DNA of 64,000 nucleotides from Geodermatophilus sp. DSM 45219 (GCF_900104025.1 NZ_FNIQ01000003.1:1-64000), one strand, 5' to 3'. Numbered from the stretch's first letter, positions 15,597 to 24,450 are shown. Program-made: numbers and translations. The notes: generated from the letters alone by a model not told the origin.

Positions 15597-17147
15597 TCAG
15601 CGCCCGGCCGTGGTCCTGCGCCCCGGCAGCCACACCAGGACCACGACGGCGGCCAGCGCGGTCGCCAGCGCCGTCCCCAGGGCGGTGAGGTGCATCGCCG
15701 CCACGAACGCCTCCTCGGCCCGGGCGACCAGGCCGGCCGCCGCCGGGTCACCGGCCTGCTGCACCGCGGCGAGGGTGGCGACGATGGAGGTGCTGGCCTC
15801 CTCGCGGGCACCGGCCGGCAGCGCGTCGACGGCGTCCCCCAGCTGCGCGGCGTAGGCGTTGGCCAGCAGCGAGCCGAGGATCGCCACCCCGAGGGCGCCG
15901 CCGACCTGCCGCACCGAGTTGTTCACCGCCGCGCCCGCGCCGGCCTTGTGGCGCGGCACCACCGACATGATCGACTCGGTCGTCGGGGCCATGACCGCGC
16001 CCATGCCCAGGCCCTGCACCGACAGGATCGCCAGCAGCAGCCACGGCGACGACGTCGTGTCCAGCAGCTGGAAGCCGCAGACCGCCGCCGTGAGCAGCCC
16101 GAACCCGGTGCCGACGACGGCCTTGGGGCCGAACCGCTCGGCCAGCCGCGAGCTGCCCGGCGCCATCACCGCCATGCCCACGGCCATCGGGACCAGCGCC
16201 GCGCCACTGGCCAGCGGCCCGTACCCGAGCACGCCCTGCAGGTAGTAGACGAGGTAGAACGTCGCGCCCATCAGCGCGAAGAAGTTCAGGCCCAGGGCGG
16301 CCGCGGCAGCGGAGAAGGCCGGGTTGCCGAACAGCGTCACGTCGAGCGCCGGGTGGGCCGAGCGGCGCTGCAGCCAGACGAAGAGCACCAGCAGCGCCAA
16401 GCCGCCGAGCAGCGGCACGAGGACGCCGGGCGACGTCCAGCCGGCGCCCGAGCCGCCGTGGATGATCCCGTAGACCAGCCCGGCCAGCGCCACGATGGAC
16501 AGCAGGACCCCGGGGACGTCGAGCCGCCCGGGCGAGGGGTCGCGCGACTCGGGGACGACGAGCAGCGTCGCGACGATGCCGAGGACCGCGACCGGCACCG
16601 CGATGAGGAAGATCGCGCCCCACCAGAAGTGCTCGAGCACCGCCCCGCTGGCCAGCGGCCCGCCGGCGACGGCGATGCCCGCGGTGCCGGCCCACACGCC
16701 GATCGCCCGGCCGCGCTCGCCCGGCGGGAAGACGTTGGTGATGACGGCGAGGGTCGTCGGCTGGACGGCGGCCCCGCCGATGCCCATGACCGCCCGCCAG
16801 GCGATCAGCTCGCCGGGGCTGCTGCTGAACGCGCCGAGCAGCGAGCCGGCCGTGTAGACCGTCAGCCCGATGAGCAGGACCCTGCGGCGGCCGATGCGGT
16901 CACCGATGACGCCCCAGGAGAACAGCAGGCCGGCGAAGACGAGGATGTAGGCGTCGATCGCCCACTGCAGCTCGCTCTGGCTGGCGCCCAGGTCGCGCTG
17001 CAGCGTGGGGATGGCGACGTTGAGGGTCGTGTTGCCCATGATCACCACGAGCAGGCAGACCGTCATGGTGGCCAGCACCCACCAGCGGCGGGCGTGGCCG
17101 GGCCGCTCCTCGGCGGCCTCGGGGAGCGACCGGTCGGTCGCCGTCAC
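15597..17147 (-). CDS. DHA2-family (EmrB/QacA-type, 14-TM) MFS efflux transporter
   Basis: 516 residues with about 14 membrane segments. Motif A is visible as GVIGDRIGRRRVLLIG, the antiporter motif C region as GGPLASGAVLE, and DHA2-specific LNVAIPTLQRDLGASQSELQWAIDAY lies in the first segments. Members export drugs, dyes or metabolites by proton antiport; substrate is unknown. GTG 17147 overlaps the stop of the YbjN-like gene (GTGA), so it is translated with mshA-linked genes. In mycobacteria the gene at this place between gpm and the YbjN gene also encodes a transporter, but of another family. Confidence 0.9.
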   Translation of the reverse strand: MTATDRSLPEAAEERPGHARRWWVLATMTVCLLVVIMGNTTLNVAIPTLQRDLGASQSELQWAIDAYILVFAGLLFSWGVIGDRIGRRRVLLIGLTVYTAGSLLGAFSSSPGELIAWRAVMGIGGAAVQPTTLAVITNVFPPGERGRAIGVWAGTAGIAVAGGPLASGAVLEHFWWGAIFLIAVPVAVLGIVATLLVVPESRDPSPGRLDVPGVLLSIVALAGLVYGIIHGGSGAGWTSPGVLVPLLGGLALLVLFVWLQRRSAHPALDVTLFGNPAFSAAAAALGLNFFALMGATFYLVYYLQGVLGYGPLASGAALVPMAVGMAVMAPGSSRLAERFGPKAVVGTGFGLLTAAVCGFQLLDTTSSPWLLLAILSVQGLGMGAVMAPTTESIMSVVPRHKAGAGAAVNNSVRQVGGALGVAILGSLLANAYAAQLGDAVDALPAGAREEASTSIVATLAAVQQAGDPAAAGLVARAEEAFVAAMHLTALGTALATALAAVVVLVWLPGRRTTAGR

Positions 17148-17686
17148 GCCCCGCCGTCCGGGGCGCCGGTGGCGCGGGACCTCCGGGCCGGGTCGACGAA
17201 GTCGGCGAACGCCTCCAGGTTGCGCAGCGACTCCCCGCGCTTGACCCGCCACTCCCACTCGCGCCGGATCGAGGTGCCGAAGCCGATCTCCAGCATCGTG
17301 TTGAAGTGGTCGTCGGCGTAGCTGAGCACCGCGCCGAGGATGCGGTCGAGCTCCTCGGGGGTGACCGCGGCGTGCGGCAGCCGGCCGGTCAGGTAGACGT
17401 CACCGACGCTGTCGATCGAGTACGCGACGCCGTACATCCGGGCGTTGTGCTGCAGCAGGTACGTCCAGAGCTGCTCGCGGTTCTCGTCGGGCTGGCGGCA
17501 GACGAAGGCCTCCACCCGCAGCGCGTGCTCCCCGACGATCAGCCCGCACACGGTCTTGAGCTTCTGGGTGCCGGGCAGGTCGACCAGCCAGCGGCCGGGG
17601 GCGGGGTGCTCGTGCACCAGCTCGCTGTCGCGCAGCGTCTGCTCGATGACCGCGTCGAGCTCCTCGACGCCCCGCCGTCCGCTCAC
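17144..17686 (-). CDS. YbjN-domain (type III secretion chaperone-like) protein
   Basis: 180 residues. The YbjN/T3SS-chaperone-like fold spans residues ~20-150: WLVDLPGTQKLKTVCGLIV, then LRVEAFVCRQPDENREQLW and DVYLTGRLPHAAVTPEELDRILG. In actinobacteria this gene follows mshA (Rv0487 after Rv0486), as it does here with 52 nt between them. Function is not established; the conserved linkage suggests a link to mycothiol metabolism or simply old synteny. GTG 17686 has GGGGAACAGG directly upstream and excludes a 43-residue Arg-rich extension. Confidence 0.88.
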   Translation of the reverse strand: MSGRRGVEELDAVIEQTLRDSELVHEHPAPGRWLVDLPGTQKLKTVCGLIVGEHALRVEAFVCRQPDENREQLWTYLLQHNARMYGVAYSIDSVGDVYLTGRLPHAAVTPEELDRILGAVLSYADDHFNTMLEIGFGTSIRREWEWRVKRGESLRNLEAFADFVDPARRSRATGAPDGGA

Positions 17687-17738
17687 CCTGTTCCCCGTTC
17701 GCTCCCGCCCGGCGGAGCAGGCACGACGACCGAGCCGC

Positions 17739-19079
17739 TCACCGGGCGACCTGGGCGCCCAGCGCCCGCGCCGCACCCGTCGCCCACGCCGGGCGGAGCA
17801 GCGTGCCCGCGACACCGGCGGCCATCTCCTCCGCGGCGGCGGCGTAGGCCGCGACCAGGCTGTCGACGGTGCGCTCCCAGGAGAAGGCCCCGGCGTGCCG
17901 CCGCGCCCCGGCCGAGAGCAGTTCGCGACGGGCCAGCACCGCGCGGAAGGCGGCGGCGTAGCCGGCGGGGTCGCGGCCCTCGACCAGCACGCCCGAGACG
18001 CCGTCCCGGACGGCGGTGCGCAGGCCCCCGACGGCGGCCGCGACGACCGGCGCCCCGCAGGCCTGTGCCTCCAGGGCGACCAGGCCGAAGGACTCGTTGT
18101 GGCTGGGGACGACGGCGACGTCGGCGGCGCGGTAGTGCTCGGCGAGCAGGTCGGCGTGCACCGGCGGCAGGAAGCGGACCAGGTCGGCGATGCCCAGCTC
18201 CGCGGCCAGCTGCTCCAGCTGGCGGGGCGCCTCCAGGCCGGTGCCGCTCGGGGCGCCGACGACGTGCACCTGCAGCCGCGCGCGCAGCGCCGGGTCGTCG
18301 GCGAGCATCCGCGCGGCGGCCTCGAGCAGCAGGTCGGGGGCCTTGAGCGGCTGGATGCGGCCGACGAAGAGCAGCACGACGGCGTCCTCGGGCACCCCCA
18401 GCCGGCGGCGGGCCGCCGTCCGGTCGCCGGGGGTGAAGCGGTCGAGGTCCACGCCGGGCGGGACGACGAGGGTGCGCCGCGGGTCGGCGCCGTAGTGGTC
18501 GACCAGCTGGCGGGCCTCGTCGTCGGTGTTGGCCACCAGCCGGTCGGCCTCGGCCACGACCTGCTCCTCGCCGATCACCCGGGCGCGCGGCTCGGGCCGG
18601 TCGCCCGCGGCCAGGGCGGCGTTCTTCACCTTGGCGAGGGTGTGCGCGGTGTGGATCAGCGGCACGCTCCACCGGTCGCGGGCGAGCCACCCGACCTGGC
18701 CGGACAGCCAGTAGTGCGAGTGGACGACGTCGTAGTGGCCCGGCTCGTGCTGCGCCTCCTCGCGCAGGACGGCGGCGGTGAAGGCGCACAGCTGGGCCGG
18801 CAGCTCCTCCTTGCCCAGGCCCTCGAACGGCCCGGCGCTGACGTGCCGCACGGTGACCCCGGGGACCATCTCGACCACGGGCGGCAGGTCGCTGGAGGTG
18901 GCGCGGGTGAACACGTCCACGGCGATGCCGCGGTCGGCCAGCCGCCGGGACACCTCGACGACGTAGACGTTCAGGCCGCCGGCGTCACCGGCGCCGGGCT
19001 GGTCGAGCGGGCTGGTGTGCACGGAGAGGGTGGCGACCCGCCGGGGCACGGCCGAGCGGGGACGACGGCGAGCGGCCAC
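17739..19079 (-). CDS. mshA: D-inositol-3-phosphate glycosyltransferase, mycothiol synthesis
   Basis: First committed step of mycothiol synthesis: transfers GlcNAc from UDP-GlcNAc to 1L-myo-inositol-1-phosphate. The 446-residue GT-B protein shows the MshA N-terminus ([19 protein letters not shown]), [29 protein letters not shown] and the C-terminal nucleotide-sugar site [22 protein letters not shown] 19079 has GGGAGG 6-7 nt upstream. The gene is divergent from the SDR gene; a CAGACT hexamer at 19138-19133 is a plausible -10. Presence of mshA indicates mycothiol as the main thiol. Confidence 0.95.
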   Translation of the reverse strand: MAARRRPRSAVPRRVATLSVHTSPLDQPGAGDAGGLNVYVVEVSRRLADRGIAVDVFTRATSSDLPPVVEMVPGVTVRHVSAGPFEGLGKEELPAQLCAFTAAVLREEAQHEPGHYDVVHSHYWLSGQVGWLARDRWSVPLIHTAHTLAKVKNAALAAGDRPEPRARVIGEEQVVAEADRLVANTDDEARQLVDHYGADPRRTLVVPPGVDLDRFTPGDRTAARRRLGVPEDAVVLLFVGRIQPLKAPDLLLEAAARMLADDPALRARLQVHVVGAPSGTGLEAPRQLEQLAAELGIADLVRFLPPVHADLLAEHYRAADVAVVPSHNESFGLVALEAQACGAPVVAAAVGGLRTAVRDGVSGVLVEGRDPAGYAAAFRAVLARRELLSAGARRHAGAFSWERTVDSLVAAYAAAAEEMAAGVAGTLLRPAWATGAARALGAQVAR

Positions 19080-19160
19080 CCGCGACCTCCCGCCTCGCTC
19101 CAGGGCGCCGGGAGGCACCCGCTCGACTTCGCAGTCTGCAACAACGCCAGGATGGGTCTC

Positions 19161-19943
19161 ATGCCCGGTCCCTCGTCCCAGTCTCTCCCCGTTCCCGCAG
19201 GTGCGCCCGGTGCGGGGCGGGTCGCGGTGGTCACCGGCGCCTCCAGCGGCATCGGTGCGGCGACCGCGACCCGCCTGGCCGCCGATGGCTTCGACGTCGT
19301 CCTCGGTGCCCGGCGGATGGACCGGCTGACCGAGCTGGCCGCCACCATCGGCGCCCGCGCGCTGCCGCTGGACATCACCGACGCCGACTCGGTGGCGGCG
19401 TTCGCCGGCGCCCTGGACCGGGTCGACGTGCTGGTCAACAACGCGGGCGGGGCCTTCGACGCGAGCCCCGTGGCCGAGGCGGACCTGGACTCCTGGGCGC
19501 GCACCTACGAGGTCAACGTGCTGGGCACCGTCCGGCTGACCAAGGCGCTGCTGCCCAGGTTGATCGCGTCGGGCGCCGGTGACCTGCTGTTCGTCGGGTC
19601 GACCGCGGGGTTGATCAGCTACGAGGGCGGCGCTTCCTACACCGCGGCCAAGCACGGCGTGCACACGCTGGCCGAGACGCTGCGGCTGGAGCTGTTCGAC
19701 CAGCCGGTGCGGGTCATCGAGATCGCGCCCGGGATGGTGAAGACCGAGGAGTTCACCCTCAAGCGGGTCCAGGACCGGGAGCGGGCGGAGGCGGTCTACC
19801 GCGGGGTGCGCGAGCCGCTGGTCGCCGAGGACATCGCCGACTGCATCGCCTGGACGCTCACCCGCCCGCACCACGTCAACATCGACCTGATGGTCGTCCG
19901 CCCGCGGGCGCAGGCCGCCCAGCACAAGGTGCACCGCGAGTAG
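19161..19943 (+). CDS. Short-chain dehydrogenase/reductase (YdfG-like)
   Basis: 260 residues, classical [19 protein letters not shown] (cofactor loop), [19 protein letters not shown] and the catalytic YTAAK (Tyr-x3-Lys) near residue 170, preceded by the Ser in [13 protein letters not shown]. An Arg pair after strand 2 (GARRMDRL) favours NADP. The family acts on small hydroxy acids such as serine or 3-hydroxy acids; substrate unproven. ATG 19161 lies 7 nt after CAGGAT, and AGGA also lies in Shine-Dalgarno position; ATG 19152 in the same frame overlaps the hexamer and is less likely. Confidence 0.9.
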   Translation: MPGPSSQSLPVPAGAPGAGRVAVVTGASSGIGAATATRLAADGFDVVLGARRMDRLTELAATIGARALPLDITDADSVAAFAGALDRVDVLVNNAGGAFDASPVAEADLDSWARTYEVNVLGTVRLTKALLPRLIASGAGDLLFVGSTAGLISYEGGASYTAAKHGVHTLAETLRLELFDQPVRVIEIAPGMVKTEEFTLKRVQDRERAEAVYRGVREPLVAEDIADCIAWTLTRPHHVNIDLMVVRPRAQAAQHKVHRE

Positions 19944-19945
19944 GA

Positions 19946-19987
19946 GGACCCCTTCCTCCCCACCCCCCGCGAGCCCGGGAGGGGGCC
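19946..19987. terminator. Hairpin, repeat family copy E
   Basis: GGACCCCTTCC pairs with GGGAGGGGGCC around cgcGAGCc. It begins three bases after the SDR stop codon and ends about 10 bp before the truncated acetyltransferase gene. Confidence 0.6.
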
Positions 19988-19997
19988 GGTCGGGGCG

Positions 19998-20426
19998 GTG
20001 GTGGGCGCAGGCCGCACGTACGCCCACCCGGAGGGCCTCTCCCCGGAGGACGCGCGGCCGCTCTGGACGGAGCGGCCGCCGGGACGGACGGTCGTCGCGG
20101 TGGACGGCGGGACGGTGCTCGGCAGCGCGGGGATGTGCCCGAACCGGCCCGGTCGCGGCCCGCACGTCGCGACCGCGAGCTTCCTGGTCGACCCGGCCGC
20201 GCAGGGGCGCGGCGTGGGCCGGGCGCTGGGCGAGCACGTCGTCGGCTGGGCCCGCAGCGCCGGCTACCGCGGCATCCGGTTCACCGCCGTCGTGGAGACC
20301 GACACCCCGGCTGTCTCCCTGTGGCGGTCACTCGGGTTCGTCGTCATCGGCACGGTGCCCGGTGCGTTCGACCACCCCGAGCACGGCTTCGTCGGCCTGC
20401 ACGTGGTGTTCCGCGACCTCACCTGA
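19998..20426 (+). CDS. GNAT acetyltransferase missing its N-terminal strand and helix
   Basis: 142 residues. From [11 protein letters not shown] onward the sequence follows a common actinobacterial GNAT family: [17 protein letters not shown], the acetyl-CoA loop [13 protein letters not shown] (R/Q-x-x-G-x-G/A), and [18 protein letters not shown]. Relatives begin about 25 residues earlier with the first strand (IRPAT-like) and FREIVAAG before ETYAYP. Here the corresponding DNA is replaced by hairpin copy E, and the only starts are tandem GTG codons at 19998 and 20001. The product would lack beta-1 and most of alpha-1, so it may be inactive. The 3' end overlaps an opposing hypothetical gene. 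Confidence 0.7.
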   Translation: MVGAGRTYAHPEGLSPEDARPLWTERPPGRTVVAVDGGTVLGSAGMCPNRPGRGPHVATASFLVDPAAQGRGVGRALGEHVVGWARSAGYRGIRFTAVVETDTPAVSLWRSLGFVVIGTVPGAFDHPEHGFVGLHVVFRDLT

Positions 20427-20870
20427 CCACCCGGTGCCGGTGGTTCTCGCGGGTTGCCAGCGCTGCAGGACCAGCAACGGACGAGGAACGCCGGCGGTGC
20501 GGCCGCGCCACCACCCCTCGACGACGGTCCGGCCACGACCGGACGCCTCCTCCGTGGCGGCGACCGCGGTGACCGTGTCCCGGACGAGTGTCAACCGGCG
20601 CTCCCCAGGACGGCGGTAGGCCAGCAGCTCCCAGTGCTCGCGGGCGCAACGGCCGTCCCAGTCGAGGGCGTGCACACCCTGGATCCGCACACCGGTGTCG
20701 TCCATCCCCATCGAGACGGCGACGTCCTGACCGGGCAATCGCGCCACGTGCCGTGCCAGCACGTCCTCTGCCAGGCCGGCCGCCTCACGGTGCAGGGCGC
20801 CGAGCTCCTCGCCGTCCCCCGGCGACGCCGTCGTCCACCAGGACCACCGGCCGGACTGGCTGGATCTCAC
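20328..20870 (-). CDS. Hypothetical protein downstream of murB
   Basis: 180 residues, no recognised domain. The start GTG 20870 lies 6 nt after the murB stop, consistent with a coupled downstream gene. The middle (DTGVRIQGVHALDWDGR, then WELLAYRRPGERRLTLVRDTVTAV) has a normal residue mix for a folded protein; the C-terminus is polar. The last 99 bp overlap the 3' end of the GNAT gene on the other strand, which is unusual and lowers confidence in either the end of this gene or the gene itself. Confidence 0.5.
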   Translation of the reverse strand: MRSSQSGRWSWWTTASPGDGEELGALHREAAGLAEDVLARHVARLPGQDVAVSMGMDDTGVRIQGVHALDWDGRCAREHWELLAYRRPGERRLTLVRDTVTAVAATEEASGRGRTVVEGWWRGRTAGVPRPLLVLQRWQPARTTGTGWSGEVAEHHVQADEAVLGVVERTGHRADDDEPE

Positions 20871-20876
20871 CGGCCG

Positions 20877-21884
20877 TCAGGGACGGATCGCGGTGGGCTC
20901 GCGCTCCAGGGTCACACCGAAACGCTCCTGCACCGCAGCGATGATCTTCTCGGAGAAGGCGAGCAGCTCCTCGGCGGTCGCGCCGGGCTCGGTGGTCAGC
21001 GCGAGGCTGTGGCGGGGCGACGTCCCCACCCGGCCGTCACGCGTGCCGCGGCCGAAGCCGGCGTGCTGCACCAGCCAGGCGGCGCTGAGCTTGACCGTGC
21101 CGTCGCCGGCGGGCCAGCTCGGGCAGCCCTCGACCGCCCGCTGCGCCGGGACGACCGGGTTGGTGAAGAACGAGCCCGCGCTGCGGCTGGTGGGATCGGC
21201 GAGGTCCCAGACCATGCCCTTGCCGCGGCGGAGTTCCAGCACCGCAGCGCGCACGTCGGCCAGCGGGGCCCGCTCCCCCAGCTCGACGCCGAGGGTGCGC
21301 GCCAGCTCGGCGTAGCCCACGGGCCGGGACAGGTCACCCGGCTCGAGGTCGAACGAGACGGTCAGGACGACGAACCGGCCGGCCTCGCGCTTGAGTCGGC
21401 TGTCCCGGTAGGCGAACCCGCAGTCCTCCGGGGTGAGCACCTGCTCGGCCGACTCCACCCGGTCCCACACGCGCACCGCGGCGATGACCTGGCCGACCTC
21501 CTGGCCGTAGGCGCCGACGTTCTGCACCGGCGTCGCCCCGGTCGAGCCCGGGATGCCGGACATCGCCTCCATGCCGGCCAGCCGCTGCTCGACGGTGTGC
21601 GCGACCAGGTCGTCCCAGGGCTCGCCGGCCTGCACGACCAGCCGGCCGCCGTCCCGCTCGACACCCCGGCTGCGGACGACGACCACGTCCCCGGGCCAGC
21701 CGTCGTCCGGGGCGATCAGGTTGGAGCCGCCGCCGAGGACCAGCAGCGGGCGCCCCGCGGCGTCGGCCTCGCGGACGGCGGAGACCAGTTCCGCGGCGTC
21801 GGAGACCTCGACCAGCCGGTCGATCGGACCGCCCACGCCGAGGGTCGTCAGCTCCGCGAGGCGGGCGTTCCGTCGGACCTGCAC
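20877..21884 (-). CDS. murB: UDP-N-acetylenolpyruvoylglucosamine reductase
   Basis: Second step of peptidoglycan precursor synthesis: NADPH- and FAD-dependent reduction of UDP-GlcNAc-enolpyruvate to UDP-MurNAc. The 335-residue protein shows the FAD-binding strand LGGGSNLIAPDDGWPG, the AMSGIPGSTGATPVQNVGAYGQEV loop (named by its ends), the YRDSRLK arginine region and the catalytic-Ser segment SRSAGSFFTNPVV near residue 230. GTG 21884 follows TAGCGT by exactly 6 nt (leaderless). It diverges from a methyltransferase gene with only 34 bp between starts. Confidence 0.96.
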   Translation of the reverse strand: MQVRRNARLAELTTLGVGGPIDRLVEVSDAAELVSAVREADAAGRPLLVLGGGSNLIAPDDGWPGDVVVVRSRGVERDGGRLVVQAGEPWDDLVAHTVEQRLAGMEAMSGIPGSTGATPVQNVGAYGQEVGQVIAAVRVWDRVESAEQVLTPEDCGFAYRDSRLKREAGRFVVLTVSFDLEPGDLSRPVGYAELARTLGVELGERAPLADVRAAVLELRRGKGMVWDLADPTSRSAGSFFTNPVVPAQRAVEGCPSWPAGDGTVKLSAAWLVQHAGFGRGTRDGRVGTSPRHSLALTTEPGATAEELLAFSEKIIAAVQERFGVTLEREPTAIRP

Positions 21885-21918
21885 GGCACCACGCTAACCG
21901 CGACTACGCTCTGGACCG
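21885..21918. promoter_or_regulatory. Compact divergent promoter, murB and methyltransferase
   Basis: TAGCGT on the minus strand (21896-21891) serves murB and TACGCT on the plus strand (21905-21910) serves the methyltransferase. The two -10 elements are only 8 bp apart, so RNA polymerase cannot occupy both at once. Confidence 0.6.
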
Positions 21919-22791
21919 GTGAGCGAGGCAGGAGGCCGACCCGGGAGAGGCGAGGACCACAAGCGCCGGGCCAGCCTCCCGAAGAAGGCCAACCCCCGCC
22001 TGGCCGCCGGCCGGGCCCGCGCCCTGGGACTGCCGACCCGCGGTACCACCAACGCCAACCGGCTGCGCCGGGTCGACCGCTGGCTGATGGCCACGCAGCT
22101 GCCCCGGCTGCGCGACGCCGCCCGCCCGCTCGTCGTCGACCTGGGCTACGGCTCGTCGGCGGTCACCACGCTGGAGCTGGCCGACCGGCTGGGCCCGGAG
22201 GTGCACGGCCTCGAGGTGGTCGGCCTGGAGATCGACCCCGAGCGGGTGACCGCCGTCGCCGCCGACCGCGACCCGCCGCGCGTCGACTTCCGCGTGGGCG
22301 GCTTCGAGCTGGCCGGCCTGCGCCCGGTGCTGGTGCGCGCGTTCAACGTGCTGCGCCAGTACGACGAGGAGTCCGCCGCCCGGGCCTGGCAGACGATGTG
22401 CGCCGCGCTCGGGCCCGGTGGGCTGGTGGTCGAGGGCACCTGCGACGAGTGGGGACGGCGCTCGGCCTGGGTGGCGCTGGACGCCGACGGGCCGCTCACG
22501 CTGACGCTGTCCGCCCGGGTGGCCGACCTCGACCGGCCCTCGGACCTGGCCGAACGGCTGCCCAAGGCGCTGATCCACCAGAACGTCCCCGGCCAGCCGG
22601 TGCACGGGTTCCTGCAGGCGCTCGACACGGCGTGGGCCTCCGCGGCGGGGCTGTCGACCTTCGGCCCGCGCCAGCGCTGGACCGCCGCGGTCGAGGCGCT
22701 GGCCGAGCAGGGCTGGCCGTTCGTCGGCTCCAGCCGCCGGTGGCGGCACGGCGAGGTCACGGTGCGCTGGTCCGCCGTCGCCCCGGTCTGA
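21919..22791 (+). CDS. Class I SAM-dependent methyltransferase, murB-linked family
   Basis: 290 residues. A basic N-terminus (HKRRASLPKKANPRLAAGRARAL) precedes the Rossmann core with motif I VVDLGYGSSAVTTLELA, the acidic ribose-binding residue in VGLEIDPERV and motif IV-like VLRQYDEESAARAW. The C-terminal half includes a segment rich in conserved hydrophobics ending FGPRQRWTAAVEALAEQGW. It is conserved beside murB in several actinobacteria as far as I know; the acceptor is unknown. GTG 21919 lies 8 nt after TACGCT. Confidence 0.85.
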   Translation: MSEAGGRPGRGEDHKRRASLPKKANPRLAAGRARALGLPTRGTTNANRLRRVDRWLMATQLPRLRDAARPLVVDLGYGSSAVTTLELADRLGPEVHGLEVVGLEIDPERVTAVAADRDPPRVDFRVGGFELAGLRPVLVRAFNVLRQYDEESAARAWQTMCAALGPGGLVVEGTCDEWGRRSAWVALDADGPLTLTLSARVADLDRPSDLAERLPKALIHQNVPGQPVHGFLQALDTAWASAAGLSTFGPRQRWTAAVEALAEQGWPFVGSSRRWRHGEVTVRWSAVAPV

Positions 22792-22859
22792 GGCGTCCCC
22801 GGGGGAACGGCTCGCCGGTCGGGGAGGATGGCCGCTGTGCGCCCCGCCCCGATGACCCG

Positions 22860-23723
22860 ATGAGCCGCCGCAGGCAGGCCGGGCAGGTGGTCCCGCCCGG
22901 TCCCACGCCCGTCGCCGGCGGCACCGCCGAGCTGCTGGGGGACGCCGACCGCGACGGCTCCTGGGTGCTCGTGGTCGACGGGACGCCGCAGTCGCACGTC
23001 GACCTCGAGGACCCCACCCACCTGGAGTTCGAGTACGTGCGCCGGATGGGCCACGTGCTCGACCTCGCCGCCGAGGAGGGCCGGCCGATCGACGTCGTGC
23101 ACCTCGGCGGCGGCGCGCTGACCCTGCCCCGCTACGTCGCTGCCACGCGCCCCGGCTCGCGGCAGCGGGTCGTCGAGCTCGACGGGCCGCTGACCGAGCT
23201 GGTCCGCGCCCACCTGCCGCTGCCGCGCGACGCCCGGGTCCGGGTGCGCGCCGCCGACGCCCGTGCCGGACTCGCGGCCCTGCCGCCGGGCAGCGCCGAC
23301 GCGGTCGTCAGTGACGTCTTCGCCGGGGCCCGCACCCCCGCGCACCTGACCAGCGCCGAGTACGCCCAGGAGGCGCACCGGGTGCTGCGGCCCGGCGGTG
23401 CGTTCGTGGTGAACGTCGCCGACGGCCCGCCGCTGCGCTTCGCCCGCACCCAGGTCGCCACGCTGCGCGCCGTCTTCCGGCAGGTGTGCCTGCTGGCCGA
23501 GCCGGGCACGCTGCGCGGCCGCCGGTTCGGCAACCTGGTCGCGGTCGCCTCGGACGCCGAGCTGCCGATCGCCGCGCTGGTGCGCCGCTGTGCCGCCGAC
23601 CCGATGCCCAGCCGGGTGGTCGAGGGCGACGACCTCGACCGGTTCGCCGGCAGGGCGCAGCCGGTGCACGACGCGGACGCGGTCGCCTCGCCCGAGCCGC
23701 CGGAGGGCGTCTTCGCGCGCTGA
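22860..23723 (+). CDS. Spermidine-synthase-like (fused-MFS/spermidine synthase family) protein
   Basis: 287 residues. The polyamine-synthase fold is recognisable from SHVDLEDPTHLEFEYVRRM (substrate loop), VVHLGGGALTLPRY (motif I), RVVELDGPL and VVSDVFAGARTPAHLTSAEY (the catalytic Asp region). Such actinobacterial proteins lack clear polyamine partners, and many are of unproven function. ATG 22860 is used; a GAGGAT hexamer 7 nt before GTG 22837 suggests a transcript start there, with a 9-codon leader frame that ends in TGA overlapping this ATG. Confidence 0.85.
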   Translation: MSRRRQAGQVVPPGPTPVAGGTAELLGDADRDGSWVLVVDGTPQSHVDLEDPTHLEFEYVRRMGHVLDLAAEEGRPIDVVHLGGGALTLPRYVAATRPGSRQRVVELDGPLTELVRAHLPLPRDARVRVRAADARAGLAALPPGSADAVVSDVFAGARTPAHLTSAEYAQEAHRVLRPGGAFVVNVADGPPLRFARTQVATLRAVFRQVCLLAEPGTLRGRRFGNLVAVASDAELPIAALVRRCAADPMPSRVVEGDDLDRFAGRAQPVHDADAVASPEPPEGVFAR

Positions 23724-23762
23724 GCCCGGGCACCGGCCCGCCGCCGACCGTAGGGTCGGGGC

Positions 23763-23969
23763 ATGACCCCACCTGCGCGCATGCCCCTCCGCCGCGACAC
23801 GCGTCACAAGGTGGTCGCCGGCGTCTGCGCGGGGCTGGCCCGGCGCTTCGGCATCTCGCGGAACGGCCTGCGCCTGGCCTTCGTGCTCTCCTGCATCCTG
23901 CCAGGCCCGCAGTTCATCGCCTACATCGTGCTGTGGATCGTCATCCCGAAGGACACCCGGGGCTGGTGA
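23763..23969 (+). CDS. PspC-domain membrane protein
   Basis: 68 residues made almost entirely of a PspC domain: HKVVAGVCAGLARRFGISRNGLRLAFVL then a second hydrophobic segment FIAYIVLWIVIPKD. PspC proteins sit in the inner membrane and take part in envelope-stress signalling; this one has no extra sensor domain. ATG 23763 lies exactly 6 nt after TAGGGT (23751-23756), a leaderless start. It converges on the DUF2516 gene with 13 bp between them. Confidence 0.9.
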   Translation: MTPPARMPLRRDTRHKVVAGVCAGLARRFGISRNGLRLAFVLSCILPGPQFIAYIVLWIVIPKDTRGW

Positions 23970-23982
23970 CCGCCCCGGCCGG

Positions 23983-24273
23983 TCACCAGCTGTTGCCGCC
24001 CCGGCTCAGCCCGCGGACGGCGGGCCGGACGTCGACCAGGTAGACGATCGCGGCGATGACGGCCGGCAGGCCCAGGAAGCTCAGCGGCGTCCGGGTCAGG
24101 AAGATGACGAGCACGGCGAGGCCGAGGATGGCCGCCCAGCCCGGCTTGGTCAGCTTGCCGGCGGCGACGTAGCCGGCGGCGGGCCGGACCAGCGCGTCGA
24201 CGAACGCCCACAGGGTGAGCGCCAGGGCCGCCCAGAACAGCACGGCGTACACGGCGGCCTGGAAGGTCCACAT
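23983..24273 (-). CDS. DUF2516 membrane protein
   Basis: 96 residues with three hydrophobic segments: AAVYAVLFWAALALTLWAFVDAL, WAAILGLAVLVIFLTR and LGLPAVIAAIVYLVDVRP, with the DUF2516 DALVRPAAGYVAAGKLTKPGW loop (ends given). In mycobacteria the homologous gene (Rv0476) follows hbhA (Rv0475), exactly as here. ATG 24273 follows TACCCT by 7 nt, so it has its own leaderless promoter between it and hbhA. Function unknown. Confidence 0.9.
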   Translation of the reverse strand: MWTFQAAVYAVLFWAALALTLWAFVDALVRPAAGYVAAGKLTKPGWAAILGLAVLVIFLTRTPLSFLGLPAVIAAIVYLVDVRPAVRGLSRGGNSW

Positions 24274-24345
24274 GCCCCGCAGGGTACTCGTCGGGGGCCT
24301 CCCGACCATGCTCGCCGAACCCTTCTGAGGGGGTCCGGACACGGC

Positions 24346-24381
24346 AGGGCCCCGGAGCGCTGCACGCAGCTCCGGGGCCCT
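24346..24381. terminator. Perfect 13-bp hairpin downstream of the HbhA-like gene
   Basis: AGGGCCCCGGAGC and GCTCCGGGGCCCT form a perfect 13-bp stem with a 10-nt loop. It lies between the HbhA-like gene and the DUF2516 gene on the same strand, and is the strongest simple hairpin in the window. Confidence 0.8.
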
Positions 24382-24391
24382 GGGACCAGGT

Positions 24392-24447
24392 GGCCTCCCT
24401 GCGGGGTCCCGCCGCGGGCTCGCGAGCCGCGGGGGGCAGGGGTGTCC
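24392..24447. terminator. Hairpin, repeat family copy F
   Basis: GGCCTCCCTGC pairs with GCAGGGGTGTCC around gggctcgcGAGCcgcg, just after the HbhA-like stop codon and before the perfect 13-bp hairpin. Confidence 0.65.
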
Positions 24448-24450
24448 TTC

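Noticed and set aside
20454-23723. A 1089-codon plus-strand frame across murB, methyltransferase and spermidine-synthase genes
   Set aside because: It is the antisense or alternate-frame shadow of murB and the methyltransferase before it reaches the real synthase-like gene; the N-terminal 800 residues are low-complexity Arg/Pro/Gly.
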